Below are positions 17,066 to 25,580 of a stretch of DNA of 64,000 nt, one piece after another (positions within the stretch are counted from its first letter, which is position 1; the number at the start of each line of letters is the position of its first letter). The stretch covers positions 1,926,022 to 1,990,021 of the forward strand of contig OY282367.1 of the NCBI GenBank assembly GCA_958295755.1, written 5' to 3'. The position numbers were made by a program, and so were the translations under genes. Below the pieces are notes generated by a model. That model did not search any database. It had not been told where the DNA came from and worked only from the letters and a program-made list of their open reading frames with translations. This stretch comes from an uncultured Acidimicrobiales bacterium. GTDB taxonomy: Bacteria > Actinomycetota > Acidimicrobiia > Acidimicrobiales > Hopanoidiivorantaceae.

Positions 17066-19966
17066 ATGCTCTTCCGTCTAACTCTCAAAAATATAGCCGA
17101 CAAAAAAGCCCGCTTCGTGCTCACGACTCTTTCGGTCGTGCTGGGCGTTATGTTCACTTCCGGGGTTTTCATCTTCGCCGACAGCATGCGCAGTGTATTC
17201 GGCAACCTCTCCCAAGACGTCGCTGGGCGCATAGACCTCACAGTTCGCTCCGAGCAAGATTTCGGAGAGCGCGTCAATGCCGCTCCCGTCAATCCAGCTT
17301 TGGCTTCAGTTATTGGAGGAGTGGTCGGGGTGCAGGCTACTGCTCCGATAATTTCTGAAAATGATGTTGTCGTTCAAAAAGACGGCAGTGCTCTGAGGGG
17401 CACATTCAATACAGGCGGGAACTGGGTAGGAGACGCCGGAGATACAAACGCCGAAGACGAAGAAGATCGTAACAATGCTGCTTTGAGCAATTCTTACTTG
17501 GTTGACGGTCGCGCACCTGAAGATGGCACAGAATTTGCCATGAACACCTCAGCCGTCAATGACGAAGACCTCATGATCGGCCAGAGCTACACTATCCAGT
17601 TACCGGGCGGCACTAGAGATTTCACCTTGGTCGGTACATTCAATTTTGCTAGTCCTACCGAAGATAGAAATGTGGGGTCATACATCGTCTCTTTTGACAC
17701 GGCCACCGCCACTGAAGTTCTTCAAAATGGCCAAGGGTGGGACAGAATTGATGTGCTCCTCGCCGACAATGTCGGTAATACCGACGCCGCGATTGTTGCT
17801 ATCCAAACAGCAGTCAACGAGGCTTGCGCTTCAGGCGAAGTCAGCTGCAACAGCAATCTGGAAGTGATCTCCAATGAAGCAATTCAACAAGAAACACAAG
17901 ATGCTTTCAATCCGACAATCAACGCATTCCAAACAGTTCTACTGGCGTTCGCAGGCATCATTTTGGCAGTGTCTATATTTGTGATTTTCAACACCTTCAC
18001 TATCGTGCTCGGCCAGAGAGTCAAAGAATTCGGACTCATGCGGGCACTTGGCACAACCGGCCGTCAAATTACAGGCACAGTCATGGGAGAAGCCACAGTT
18101 GTCGGACTTGTCTCATCAGGGGTAGGTATGGGAGCTGGTGTCGGGTTGGCATATCTGATGCGCTGGATGATCAATTTGTTCAATCTCAACATTCCACTTG
18201 ACACGATTATCATCCGGCCGCGCACAATTATTATCGCATTTTTGGTTGGCACAGGCGTGACTTTAGTGTCGGCTCTTGTGCCAGCCCTTCGCACACGCCG
18301 AATTTCGCCGATGTCAGCTCTCAGAGACGATATCGGAATCGCCACCAAGCAGATACACCAGCGTGTGAAATTGGGAGCGATCGTATCTGGCATTGGTCTA
18401 ATCTCAGCCATTGTCGCTTTGTTCGTAGTAACCAACTGGATATTGATGCTGATCTTTGCTTTGGCAGCAACGATTTTGTTCAGCGTGGGAGGCAAGCGGC
18501 TGAATCCTGTGGCGGGTCGCTTAGCAACTTTGGCTTTGGGTGCAATGTTTCTGATAGCTGCTCGATTTGGGGATTATGATACTTTAGAGCAGTGGATTGC
18601 TTTGGCAATTGGATGCGCTTTACTCATTGTCGGATTGAATCTAACCAGTCCGCTGTTTACGCCAGCCCTCACCAGAATCATTGGTTGGCCTCTCCGTGTG
18701 TTTGCAAAAATGACAGGGCGACTTTCTACCGAAAATGCAGCTCGCTCACCGCAACGCACTACCACCACGGCAGCGGCACTTATGATCGGGTTGACGCTCG
18801 TTGCGACCGTCAGTATTGCATCTTCGTCTTTGAGTGCTACTTGGAGCGACTCTCTGGATGACGCAGTGCAGGCTGATTGGATGATGTGTGCGGGGGACTG
18901 CACCAACGATGACCTGGCAACAACTTTCAGCCCCTCTTTTGCTAACGATTTAGACGCTCTTCCCGAGGTGGAATCAGTGGTGAGTTACAGATCCAGTACC
19001 GAAGGATTAAGCACAATTGATGACGACGGAGATATTCCCGCATCTGCACAGGTCCCCACATCTGTGCCCAGTGAGATCCCCACATCTGCGCTGACGGAAG
19101 CAAACCGAGAAAGATTGGCTGATGACGACATAGATACTTCCACACACGCAGTTTTTGCTGCAGATTTTGACAATCTGACACGCCATCTCGACCTCGACAT
19201 CCAAGAGGGTTCTCTTGATGAAGCTGGTGATATGGATGTGGCTGTGCACCAAGATATCGTTGATGACGAAGACTATGAGTTGAATGACGTAGTGCCAGTG
19301 ACTTTTTCTACGGGTCAACAAGCTAACTTCAGAATTGTCGCCATCTATAGTGAAAATATTGTCTCTGGCACAAGTTGGATTATCAGCTTGCCAGCTTGGG
19401 AAAGATATTTCACTCGCAATCTAGATGTGTATGTATCCGCTATCACAGCCCAGGGTGTAAGTCAAGATGAGGCGAGGGTAGCGATTGAACGAGTTGCCGC
19501 AAATTATCCACAGGTAGATGTGCAGACGAAACAAGAATTCAACGACAATCGGGTTGGTGCTATAGGTCAGATCACAACTATTGTGAATGTATTTTTGTGG
19601 CTGGCACTCATAATTGCGTTCATCGGCATTGCCAACACTTTGGCCCTGTCTGTAAGCGAACGCACCCGAGAGCTGGGATTGTTGCGCGCAGTTGGACTGC
19701 TAAGAGGTCAGACGCGAAGAATGGTCTTAGGCGAAGGCATTATCATCTCAGTCTTTGGCGGTGTTTTAGGCATATTGCTCGGTGTTGTTTTCGGCATAAC
19801 TATCGTGAGCATTCTGCCTAATGACTTCATCTCCGTCTTGGAAATTCCTTGGAGGACTTTAGTGATCTATCTGATCATCGCAGCTGTCGCAGGAATGCTG
19901 AGCTCCTTCTTCCCCGCCCGCCGAGCCAGTCGCCTGAAAGTCCTAGACGCCATAGCCAGCAAGTAG
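17066..19966 (+). CDS. ABC permease, FtsX/MacB fold, paralogue 2
   Basis: 966 residues, colinear with the preceding permease: 'FVLTTLSVVLGVMFTSGVF' at the N-terminus, 'IVLGQRVKEFGLMRALGTTG' in the first FtsX block, 'ERTRELGLLRAVGLLRGQ' in the second and 'FPARRASRLKVLDAIASK' at the end. Both keep the 'SLDDAVQADW' segment with paired Cys. The extracytoplasmic domains diverge most; this copy has a Pro/Ser-rich run ('SAQVPTSVPSEIPTSALTE') where copy 1 has the EQPVDD repeat. Whether the two form a heterodimer on one ATPase or act as alternative partners cannot be decided here. Confidence 0.9.
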   Translation: MLFRLTLKNIADKKARFVLTTLSVVLGVMFTSGVFIFADSMRSVFGNLSQDVAGRIDLTVRSEQDFGERVNAAPVNPALASVIGGVVGVQATAPIISENDVVVQKDGSALRGTFNTGGNWVGDAGDTNAEDEEDRNNAALSNSYLVDGRAPEDGTEFAMNTSAVNDEDLMIGQSYTIQLPGGTRDFTLVGTFNFASPTEDRNVGSYIVSFDTATATEVLQNGQGWDRIDVLLADNVGNTDAAIVAIQTAVNEACASGEVSCNSNLEVISNEAIQQETQDAFNPTINAFQTVLLAFAGIILAVSIFVIFNTFTIVLGQRVKEFGLMRALGTTGRQITGTVMGEATVVGLVSSGVGMGAGVGLAYLMRWMINLFNLNIPLDTIIIRPRTIIIAFLVGTGVTLVSALVPALRTRRISPMSALRDDIGIATKQIHQRVKLGAIVSGIGLISAIVALFVVTNWILMLIFALAATILFSVGGKRLNPVAGRLATLALGAMFLIAARFGDYDTLEQWIALAIGCALLIVGLNLTSPLFTPALTRIIGWPLRVFAKMTGRLSTENAARSPQRTTTTAAALMIGLTLVATVSIASSSLSATWSDSLDDAVQADWMMCAGDCTNDDLATTFSPSFANDLDALPEVESVVSYRSSTEGLSTIDDDGDIPASAQVPTSVPSEIPTSALTEANRERLADDDIDTSTHAVFAADFDNLTRHLDLDIQEGSLDEAGDMDVAVHQDIVDDEDYELNDVVPVTFSTGQQANFRIVAIYSENIVSGTSWIISLPAWERYFTRNLDVYVSAITAQGVSQDEARVAIERVAANYPQVDVQTKQEFNDNRVGAIGQITTIVNVFLWLALIIAFIGIANTLALSVSERTRELGLLRAVGLLRGQTRRMVLGEGIIISVFGGVLGILLGVVFGITIVSILPNDFISVLEIPWRTLVIYLIIAAVAGMLSSFFPARRASRLKVLDAIASK

Positions 19967-20090
19967 CATAGCTTGCCCAGCAAGTAGCAGAGCTTTCTCT
20001 GAGCCTTGCCAGCGAATGTCCGAGCTTACCTAGCCAACAAATTGCCAGCCTCATCGATCTGGTGCAGCTTCGCTTCGTATAATGGAGAAC

Positions 20091-20645
20091 ATGAAATCCA
20101 GCAATCAACCCCTTAAAGCTGTGGCTGTGGAAGCTCGCGAGGGTTATACCATCTGGCTACAATTCAGCGACAGTGTTGAGGGGACAATTGACCTGTCGCA
20201 CCTTTCTAAATCCAAGCCATTTCAAGTGTGGCAGGATCGCTCCTTTTTTGAGTCGGTACAAATATGTGGCAACTCTATAGTGTGGAACTCTGATCTTGAT
20301 TTCAATGCTGCCTCGTTCTATCTTGAACTGACAGGCAAGACTCGTGAAGAGGCATTTGGCCCACGGTCGCCCACAATAGATCCTGTTGAAGTGCAAGCAC
20401 TGGATGGCTATTGGCTGTGGGTGCGATTTTCTGACGGAATTGAAGGCAAAATAGACCTTTCCCCAATGCTTGAATCCAACAAGTGCAGGCCCTTGACAGA
20501 CCGAGCCTTCTTTGAAGGCGTGCATCTGACACCTTGGGGCGGAATCGCTTGGAGCGATAACATCGAAGTGGACGAAGACTGGATTTACAAAGAATTCACA
20601 GGCAGAACCATTGACGAAGCTCAAAAGATTCTGCAAAATGCCTGA
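20091..20645 (+). CDS. Tandem DUF2442 protein, copy 1
   Basis: 184 residues with two DUF2442 repeats: 'EAREGYTIWLQFSDSVEGTI' and 'QALDGYWLWVRFSDGIEGKI', each followed by a DLS and a W-x-D/N region. I start at ATG 20091: a TATAAT box (20078-20083) ends seven bases upstream, which fits a leaderless start and overlaps the alternative ATG at 20082. The stop overlaps the following DUF4160 gene. DUF2442 and DUF4160 often occur as neighbours and have been suggested to be toxin-antitoxin-like; that role is inference. A diverged second pair lies at 23.8-24.6 kb. Confidence 0.8.
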   Translation: MKSSNQPLKAVAVEAREGYTIWLQFSDSVEGTIDLSHLSKSKPFQVWQDRSFFESVQICGNSIVWNSDLDFNAASFYLELTGKTREEAFGPRSPTIDPVEVQALDGYWLWVRFSDGIEGKIDLSPMLESNKCRPLTDRAFFEGVHLTPWGGIAWSDNIEVDEDWIYKEFTGRTIDEAQKILQNA

Positions 20646-20898
20646 ACTTTCAAGATTCCATGGAATAGTCATTCGCATGTATTGGAGAGAACACCCTCCG
20701 CCTCATTTCCATGTCAAATACGCAGACGAAGAGGCTCAAATCGACATTGCCACTCTCAGCATTATAGAAGGCAGTTTGTCAAGACGAGTGCTGAAGAGTG
20801 TGCGTATCTGGGGACTGCAATACCAAGAAGAACTATTGGAAGCTTGGCAACAAGTTCAGCAAGGCGAACTTCCAAACCAAATACCCGGACTTCTCTAG
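20638..20898 (+). CDS. DUF4160 protein, copy 1
   Basis: 86 residues. Family signature 'IRMYWREHPPPHFHVKYADE' followed by 'LSRRVLKSVRIWGLQYQEEL'. Start at ATG 20638 inside the end of the DUF2442 gene (8-base overlap), so the two are co-translated. A compact single-domain protein without membrane segments. Often paired with DUF2442 in genomes; no biochemical role is established as far as I know. Confidence 0.82.
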   Translation: MPELSRFHGIVIRMYWREHPPPHFHVKYADEEAQIDIATLSIIEGSLSRRVLKSVRIWGLQYQEELLEAWQQVQQGELPNQIPGLL

Positions 20899-20919
20899 AA
20901 AACAGAGATCCAAGGTAGC

Positions 20920-20969
20920 CAAAATTCACCGTCGCGTTTTGGCGATTTGCAAACACTTCTATTAGTATG
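20920..20969 (+). repeat. 50-bp repeat, copy 1 (orphan promoter/start)
   Basis: Differs at two positions from 22920-22969, exactly 2000 bases away. It includes the small palindrome TCGC-GTTTTG-GCGA and ends in ATG. In the second copy that ATG starts a gene; here ATG is followed by TTG TGA, so this is a promoter and start codon stripped of its gene. Confidence 0.9.
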
Positions 20970-20977
20970 TTGTGATA

Positions 20978-21038
20978 GCTTTATCATAGTAAATAGCTCT
21001 GTTAATGTTTGATATTGCTAATATTTGCTATGATAAGC
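20978..21038. promoter_or_regulatory. Inverted repeat upstream of DUF4143 ATPase 1
   Basis: GCTTTATCATAGTAAAT (20978-20994) and TATTTGCTATGATAAGC (21022-21038) form an imperfect inverted repeat in AT-rich DNA 60-120 bases before the ATPase start. It could be an operator. The core TATGATA also lies in an inverted repeat upstream of the second DUF4143 gene. Confidence 0.45.
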
Positions 21039-21099
21039 ATATTGTAAATACACTTATATGACATAACTACTATATTATGATATACTTATAGAGAACATT

Positions 21100-22764
21100 A
21101 TGTTGAAAATATCGCCTGAAGAATTCGCAGACATCATCCAGCGGCACAACCAGTGGAAAGGCGGCAGGGAGAACCTAAACAGGTTTGCACCAGCACACGA
21201 GCGGCCACTTGTCAGAGTGTTGGCTGATGCTCTGTTGTCCCAGCCTCAACCTAGGCATCAGGTAGTGATCGGCCCCCGACAAGCCGGCAAATCCACTGTG
21301 CTACGCCAGACAATACGCTCTCTGCTGGGCGAGGGCGTGCGCGAAGAGCGGATTTTCTATGTGCAAATGGATGCCATGAAGCTCCGTCCTGAGACGCTGG
21401 AGTCCGTAATGTCGGGAATTTTTGAAATAACGGAACCTCCCACTCATGATGATCCACTGTTTCTGCTAATGGATGAGATTACCAAAACTCAAGCTTGGGG
21501 TGACGCTGCCAAAGAGTTCTATGACAGCAAATCGCCTGTCCGTTTGCTTGTCACGGGCAGCTCTCCGTTGGATCTGTATTCGGGGTTGAACGACACCGCC
21601 CCCGGCAGATGGCTAGAGCACTATCTGATGCCTTGCAACTTCTACGAATACGCTTCTTGGATTCTAGGCGAATCGGCACTGCCTAGGTTCACAAGAACGG
21701 CCTACCCTTCTTTGCAAGACAGACTTGCAGACATTTCTGCTGACATAGCCTTGGATGACAGGCTGTATAGGCTGTACGACGAGTTTTTGGTTCTCAGCGG
21801 ATACCCGGATCTTGTTGCTTCGCGCCCCAACAGTCTTCTGATACATGACCAGCACAGTTTCAGTAACCAGATTTTGAGATCCCAAGACGCTCTGCTGCTG
21901 ATAGCCGAGCGAGTCGTCTACAAAGACATTGCTAGAACAGAAGGCATACGCGATGCCCCCAAGCTAGACGAGACGCTGTTCAGTCTTGCAGAGATGACCC
22001 GCAAAGAAATAGGAAGAGACAAACTTTCAAAGAATCTCGGCATCAACCCCAATACCTTGGACTCCTATATTGACGCCGCTTCGCGTTCTCTTGTGGCTTT
22101 TTGTCTAAAGAAACATTCGGGCAGTGCTGCTGGCACATCGCCACGCGGCAGAAGGGTCTTCTTCCACGACAGCGGAATGTCAAACGCTATACGAGGCACC
22201 GAGAGTAGCCCTATAGATGACCCCGATATTCGTGCCGACTATCTGGAAAATGCTGTCGCTGCCGGTTTGAAAGAGCTCGCCTTGATGGAACGGGGCAGGC
22301 TGAGCTGGTGGAAAGACGCTAAAGATAACGAAGTGGATTTCGTCTATGAGAAAGGACACCGCATCTTGGGGTTTGAAATAACGGCATCTCGCAACCATCA
22401 CCGCAAAGGTTTAGAAGCTTTTGTAGCAGCAAAAGAACAGGCGGCGGGCAGCACATATATGGTTTCACCGAAAGCACCCATAGTCAAAGCCTCTGTCTCG
22501 CCCGGCGGGATAGGATCAATGCCCGTGTGCGTTCTCCTGCTTGCTATAGGAGCACAAGCCACCCAACACATGCTAAGACGCGGTAGCGAAGAACCCTGCG
22601 ACAACTACCGTGTAGAAGCAGAACAACTGAAAATCTATCCGAGACACGCTCACGAAACCCAGCAACACACATTCAAAGAAGGCGACATCGTATATCTAAC
22701 ACACAAAGAAGCCGAACCCCACCTAACAGCAGGCACAATCACCAATTTCAAATCTAGAAGTTGA
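21100..22764 (+). CDS. AAA ATPase with DUF4143 domain, paralogue 1
   Basis: 554 residues. Walker A 'IGPRQAGKSTVLRQ' (about residue 65), Walker B 'LFLLMDEITK', arginine-finger region 'LLVTGSSPLDL', winged helix 'RDKLSKNLGINPNTLDSYI', and DUF4143 'VFFHDSGMSNAIRG' leading to a PD-(D/E)XK-like core 'KDNEVDFVYEKGHRILGFEIT'. The usual EVK of the nuclease-like core reads EIT, so nuclease activity is doubtful. Full-length paralogue of the gene at 41670-43340. The last codons run into a DUF4160-derived fragment, so the native C-terminus seems replaced. The function of such ATPases is not settled; the surroundings suggest mobile or defence DNA. Confidence 0.85.
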   Translation: MLKISPEEFADIIQRHNQWKGGRENLNRFAPAHERPLVRVLADALLSQPQPRHQVVIGPRQAGKSTVLRQTIRSLLGEGVREERIFYVQMDAMKLRPETLESVMSGIFEITEPPTHDDPLFLLMDEITKTQAWGDAAKEFYDSKSPVRLLVTGSSPLDLYSGLNDTAPGRWLEHYLMPCNFYEYASWILGESALPRFTRTAYPSLQDRLADISADIALDDRLYRLYDEFLVLSGYPDLVASRPNSLLIHDQHSFSNQILRSQDALLLIAERVVYKDIARTEGIRDAPKLDETLFSLAEMTRKEIGRDKLSKNLGINPNTLDSYIDAASRSLVAFCLKKHSGSAAGTSPRGRRVFFHDSGMSNAIRGTESSPIDDPDIRADYLENAVAAGLKELALMERGRLSWWKDAKDNEVDFVYEKGHRILGFEITASRNHHRKGLEAFVAAKEQAAGSTYMVSPKAPIVKASVSPGGIGSMPVCVLLLAIGAQATQHMLRRGSEEPCDNYRVEAEQLKIYPRHAHETQQHTFKEGDIVYLTHKEAEPHLTAGTITNFKSRS

Positions 22765-22780
22765 AGCAGGCTACCTACCT
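22741..22780 (+). pseudogene. DUF4160 gene fragment
   Basis: 40 bases match 24421-24460, inside DUF4160 copy 2, at 37 positions. In the DUF4160 frame it reads ISNLEVEAGYLP then Cys and stop; in the ATPase frame it supplies the last residues and the TGA of the DUF4143 gene. The 120-bp repeat begins at its last base. A recombination scar. Confidence 0.8.
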
Positions 22781-22899
22781 TGCTAATAACCTAATTCAAT
22801 CATTCATTTATATTAAGTTTATCTAGGTTTATCAAAAAAACATAAACCTGCATAAACTCAATTGAATTGCTCAAAACCATTGAATTCATAGGGTTTTCA
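22780..22899. repeat. 120-bp repeat with hairpin, copy A
   Basis: Matches 28834-28953 over 120 bases with about three differences and no gaps. Its centre is a 17-bp stem (22816-22832 with 22842-22858, two mismatches) around a 9-base A-rich loop; AATTCAAT and ATTGAATT flank it as an outer inverted repeat. It resembles a miniature mobile or structured element, or a strong transcription terminator after the ATPase gene. Confidence 0.9.
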
Positions 22900-22919
22900 C
22901 AGGTGCTTAAGGAGCATCT

Positions 22920-22969
22920 CAAAATTCACTGTCGCGTTTTGGCGATTTGCAAACACTTCTATTAATATG
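22920..22969 (+). repeat. 50-bp repeat, copy 2 (upstream region of a membrane-protein gene)
   Basis: Second copy of the element at 20920-20969. Its terminal ATG is the start of the 177-codon gene. TATTAAT directly precedes the ATG, with no Shine-Dalgarno, so the element likely carries the promoter. Confidence 0.85.
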
Positions 22970-23500
22970 AGCCGACCACCACCAGACTCATCCAAGAAAC
23001 CGGCTCAGCAAGCCCCGCCCTCAGCAGCCAAACCTACAGCACAACACTCCCCCATCGACACCGTAGCAGCCCAGTTAGTCTATGACGACCTGCGCCGCTT
23101 CTGCGAGGCTCGTCGTAGCGACATCGCCTCCATCATCACACGCTCCCAATTCCTCCTAGTGCTAACTTCATCTCTATACGCCGCCTACTTCATTGCTCGT
23201 CCCAGCCCAATGGCATTCTCCCTACTGGAAGCAATAGCCGCCTTGGTAATGCTGCCGTCAGTCTTTATACTCTTGCAAGCTGGCAGGCCGTTTGAGCACT
23301 TTGATCATGTGCAGAATGTTGAAAGGCATAAAAGAGAGCCTGAAAAAGTGCACATAAGCGTTCTTTCAGAAATGGAAGATATTGCAATTGGGCTTCATGA
23401 TCTGAATAAACAGCGCGGGCAGTTGCTTTGCAGGAGCTATCAGATCTGGCTCATCTCGCTACTTTCGGCAACAATTCTGGTATCATTAAAGTACGCCTGA
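22967..23500 (+). CDS. Two-TM membrane protein of duplicated cassette
   Basis: 177 residues. Pro/Ala-rich N-terminus, helical segment 'TVAAQLVYDDLRRFCEARRSD', then TM spans around residues 62-105 and a C-terminal span 'YQIWLISLLSATILVSLKYA'. I do not recognise a family. A shortened relative at 28961-29101 keeps only the C-terminal part. Its start is the ATG of the 50-bp repeat. The next gene follows after 12 bases with AGGAGG in the gap, so the pair is an operon. Function unknown. Confidence 0.65.
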   Translation: MSRPPPDSSKKPAQQAPPSAAKPTAQHSPIDTVAAQLVYDDLRRFCEARRSDIASIITRSQFLLVLTSSLYAAYFIARPSPMAFSLLEAIAALVMLPSVFILLQAGRPFEHFDHVQNVERHKREPEKVHISVLSEMEDIAIGLHDLNKQRGQLLCRSYQIWLISLLSATILVSLKYA

Positions 23501-23512
23501 GGAGGTCGAACT

Positions 23513-23719
23513 ATGGCAAAAATCTATAGCAAGATCAAAGCCAAGCTCAAAAGACTGATGGCTAGGGTCAACAATGACGATCCTAGAAATGACTATCCGC
23601 ACCCGCCTTCTGAAGATCTCGAGTCAGCAGAAACTCCTGCAGATCCCATTGCTGAGGAGATGAAACGGCTTCGCGAAGAAGCACGGCAGAGGCGTGTCAG
23701 AGTCTACGCAGGCTATTGA
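23513..23719 (+). CDS. Small basic protein ending VYAGY, copy A
   Basis: 68 residues. Lys/Arg-rich N-terminus ('MAKIYSKIKAKLKRLMARV'), acidic-Pro middle, Arg-rich helix and the ending 'RRVRVYAGY'. A relative at 29115-29291 has a similar start and the ending 'KVKVYAGY'; in both the stop is followed by the same TTCTCTTGACCGT. AGGAGG lies before the ATG. The stop overlaps a TTG, the remnant of the start context of ridA in copy B. No family recognised; basic amphipathic ends suggest membrane or nucleic-acid contact. Confidence 0.6.
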   Translation: MAKIYSKIKAKLKRLMARVNNDDPRNDYPHPPSEDLESAETPADPIAEEMKRLREEARQRRVRVYAGY

Positions 23720-23760
23720 TTCTCTTGACCGTGCCAGCTCTGACAGACAACCTGATCACT

Positions 23761-24333
23761 ATGAACACAGAGCAATCCACCAAGATGCTAGTCCCCACTG
23801 AAGTGCGACCTCTCGCTGACTATCGGATGTGGGTGCGGTTCTCCGATGGCGTGGAGGGCGAAGTCGATTTGTCGCACCTCGTTGGGAGCGGTGTTTTCAA
23901 AGCTTGGGAAGATCCTGCTTTCTTTAGCAAGGCACATATAAGAGATGGCTATTATGTGGCTTGGGATGACGAAGTCGACCTCAGCCCCGACACCCTCTAT
24001 ATCTATGTGACCGGCAAGACATGGGAAGAGTTGTATCCTCCTAAAACGCCAGAAGTAGTTCTTGTGAACGCAGAGGCTAGATACGAACACACTGTCTGGG
24101 TGAAATTTGACGACGGCATAGAAGGTGAAATTGATGTTTCTCCTTATCTAGCAGACAGTTCTTGGGAATTGGAAGAACAAGAGAGGTTGTTTGAAGACAC
24201 AGTCAAGATAGCTCCTTGGGGAATGCTCGTGTGGGAAGGAAAAGTAGAAATTTCCCCCACGCAACTATACCAAAAACTTGCTAAGGACAACGGCATACTC
24301 ACAAGGACACCAGCCAATGCCCTCAATATCTAA
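23761..24333 (+). CDS. Tandem DUF2442 protein, copy 2
   Basis: 190 residues from ATG 23761, with repeats 'PLADYRMWVRFSDGVEGEV' and 'ARYEHTVWVKFDDGIEGEI', each with a DLS or DVS strand. The frame is open back to a TTG at 23716 that overlaps the stop of the small basic gene, but that segment matches the ridA upstream context and not DUF2442, so I take the ATG. Diverged from copy 1 at 20091 but with the same order and the same overlapping DUF4160 partner. Confidence 0.78.
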   Translation: MNTEQSTKMLVPTEVRPLADYRMWVRFSDGVEGEVDLSHLVGSGVFKAWEDPAFFSKAHIRDGYYVAWDDEVDLSPDTLYIYVTGKTWEELYPPKTPEVVLVNAEARYEHTVWVKFDDGIEGEIDVSPYLADSSWELEEQERLFEDTVKIAPWGMLVWEGKVEISPTQLYQKLAKDNGILTRTPANALNI

Positions 24334-24586
24334 ATTTGAAGGCATAACAATCTACATCTATCCAAATGAACATGGGAAACCTCATTTTCATGCCAGATAC
24401 CAGGCAGAGTGGTGCAAAATATCCATTTCAAAACTAGAAGTTGAAGCAGGCTACCTACCTCCCAAACAACTGAGAAAAGTCAGAGTATGGGCTACTCGCC
24501 ATAAAGAAGAGATCCTAAGTGCTTGGGAAAAAAGTCAAAATAACAAAACAACTGGAAAAATCTCTCCCACACCTTACCGTGACTAA
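24317..24586 (+). CDS. DUF4160 protein, copy 2
   Basis: 89 residues from ATG 24317, overlapping the DUF2442 gene by 17 bases. Signature 'ITIYIYPNEHGKPHFHARYQ' and 'LPPKQLRKVRVWATRHKEEI'. A fragment of such a gene, closely matching this copy, lies at 22741-22780, so the locus has been recombined locally. No experimental role known to me. Confidence 0.8.
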   Translation: MPSISKFEGITIYIYPNEHGKPHFHARYQAEWCKISISKLEVEAGYLPPKQLRKVRVWATRHKEEILSAWEKSQNNKTTGKISPTPYRD

Positions 24587-24669
24587 ACTTTTTTGCAATC
24601 AAAATACTATTTTTGACTCTTTTGTTTTGCAGTGATCATGCGAAGTCTTGACTTCAATACTTTTAGTAT

Positions 24670-25488
24670 TTAAGATCCTTCACCATCATTAATAGACAAA
24701 GTTAGTTTGCGCAACTTAGCATTTCTAGATGAAATAAACCCAGTTGATTTAGTTGGATTTTCTACAATAGTGGCCACTACAGCGTTAGCTAAAGCACTCT
24801 TGTCACCATCTTCAAGTTTATCATTAAATCCAATATATGTTTCTAATACTGCTTGCTTATGTCTGTATATTACTATTTCTGTATTTCTTTGCAAAATTAA
24901 TTTTCTTGCTAAAAAAATTCCAGGGATTAGCGGTGTTATAATTGAATATCTTAATACCGTGAGATTCCATGAAGTTTCATCTTTCCAACTCCATATGCCA
25001 ATTATTATGGCACCTGTAAGGATCAAGACAGTTGAGATAATAAAGACAAAATATAGCCAATGAATTTTAATCTTTTTGCTAGCTATAGCAAAATCTTCTG
25101 CCAACTTCTTGGCAGTATGTCGGGGAAGAAGTTCAGTAATGCGATCAATCGGATCTGAAACATTGCGTTTGAGTTTCATCCAATACTTATTCGCCTCTTT
25201 TGCGTCATTAATTATTCTTGATATACTCTCACTTTCCTCAAAAACCTGCTTTCTAAATTTTGCGCTCTGACTTGTTTCCCTAATTTCATTGACAGCAGCG
25301 TGAAGAGTATCAATTCTTCTTTCAATTTGTTCAAAATCAGGTAATGGAGGAGGCTCATGTTGAAGAAGTTGTTCGATTGGTTGTTCAAGCTTTTTTGTTT
25401 CTCTTATAAGTGGCTCAAGATTCTCTGGATCTAGTAACCCGCTCTCTTGATTTTCTATAGAGTGTTGCACTGCATCTTTGCTATTCAT
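24670..25488 (-). CDS. Coiled-coil two-TM membrane protein
   Basis: 272 residues. The N-terminal half is predicted coiled coil (for example 'EQIERRIDTLHAAVNEIRE'), then TM 'WLYFVFIISTVLILTGAIII' and a second hydrophobic span near 'SIITPLIPGIFLARKLIL'. A cytoplasmic tail follows: 'YRHKQAVLETYIGFNDKL' and 'VVATIVENPTKSTGF'. The tail pattern (Tyr-x-x-Lys, helix, 'ai..np') recurs in the 346-residue protein at 39874, next to the ApeA-like gene. AT-rich compared with neighbours. Convergent with DUF4160 copy 2, downstream of and codirectional with the restriction-methylase gene. Function unknown; a membrane effector or partner in defence is a guess from context. Confidence 0.65.
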   Translation of the reverse strand: MNSKDAVQHSIENQESGLLDPENLEPLIRETKKLEQPIEQLLQHEPPPLPDFEQIERRIDTLHAAVNEIRETSQSAKFRKQVFEESESISRIINDAKEANKYWMKLKRNVSDPIDRITELLPRHTAKKLAEDFAIASKKIKIHWLYFVFIISTVLILTGAIIIGIWSWKDETSWNLTVLRYSIITPLIPGIFLARKLILQRNTEIVIYRHKQAVLETYIGFNDKLEDGDKSALANAVVATIVENPTKSTGFISSRNAKLRKLTLSINDGEGS

Positions 25489-25580
25489 TTCTAAAGTCCT
25501 TTCTTTCGAAATAGTAGTTCAGCTCAAGTATAGCTCTAATTCTGCCTCAATGTCAGTCCTGACTATTGGGATCTGGTAGA

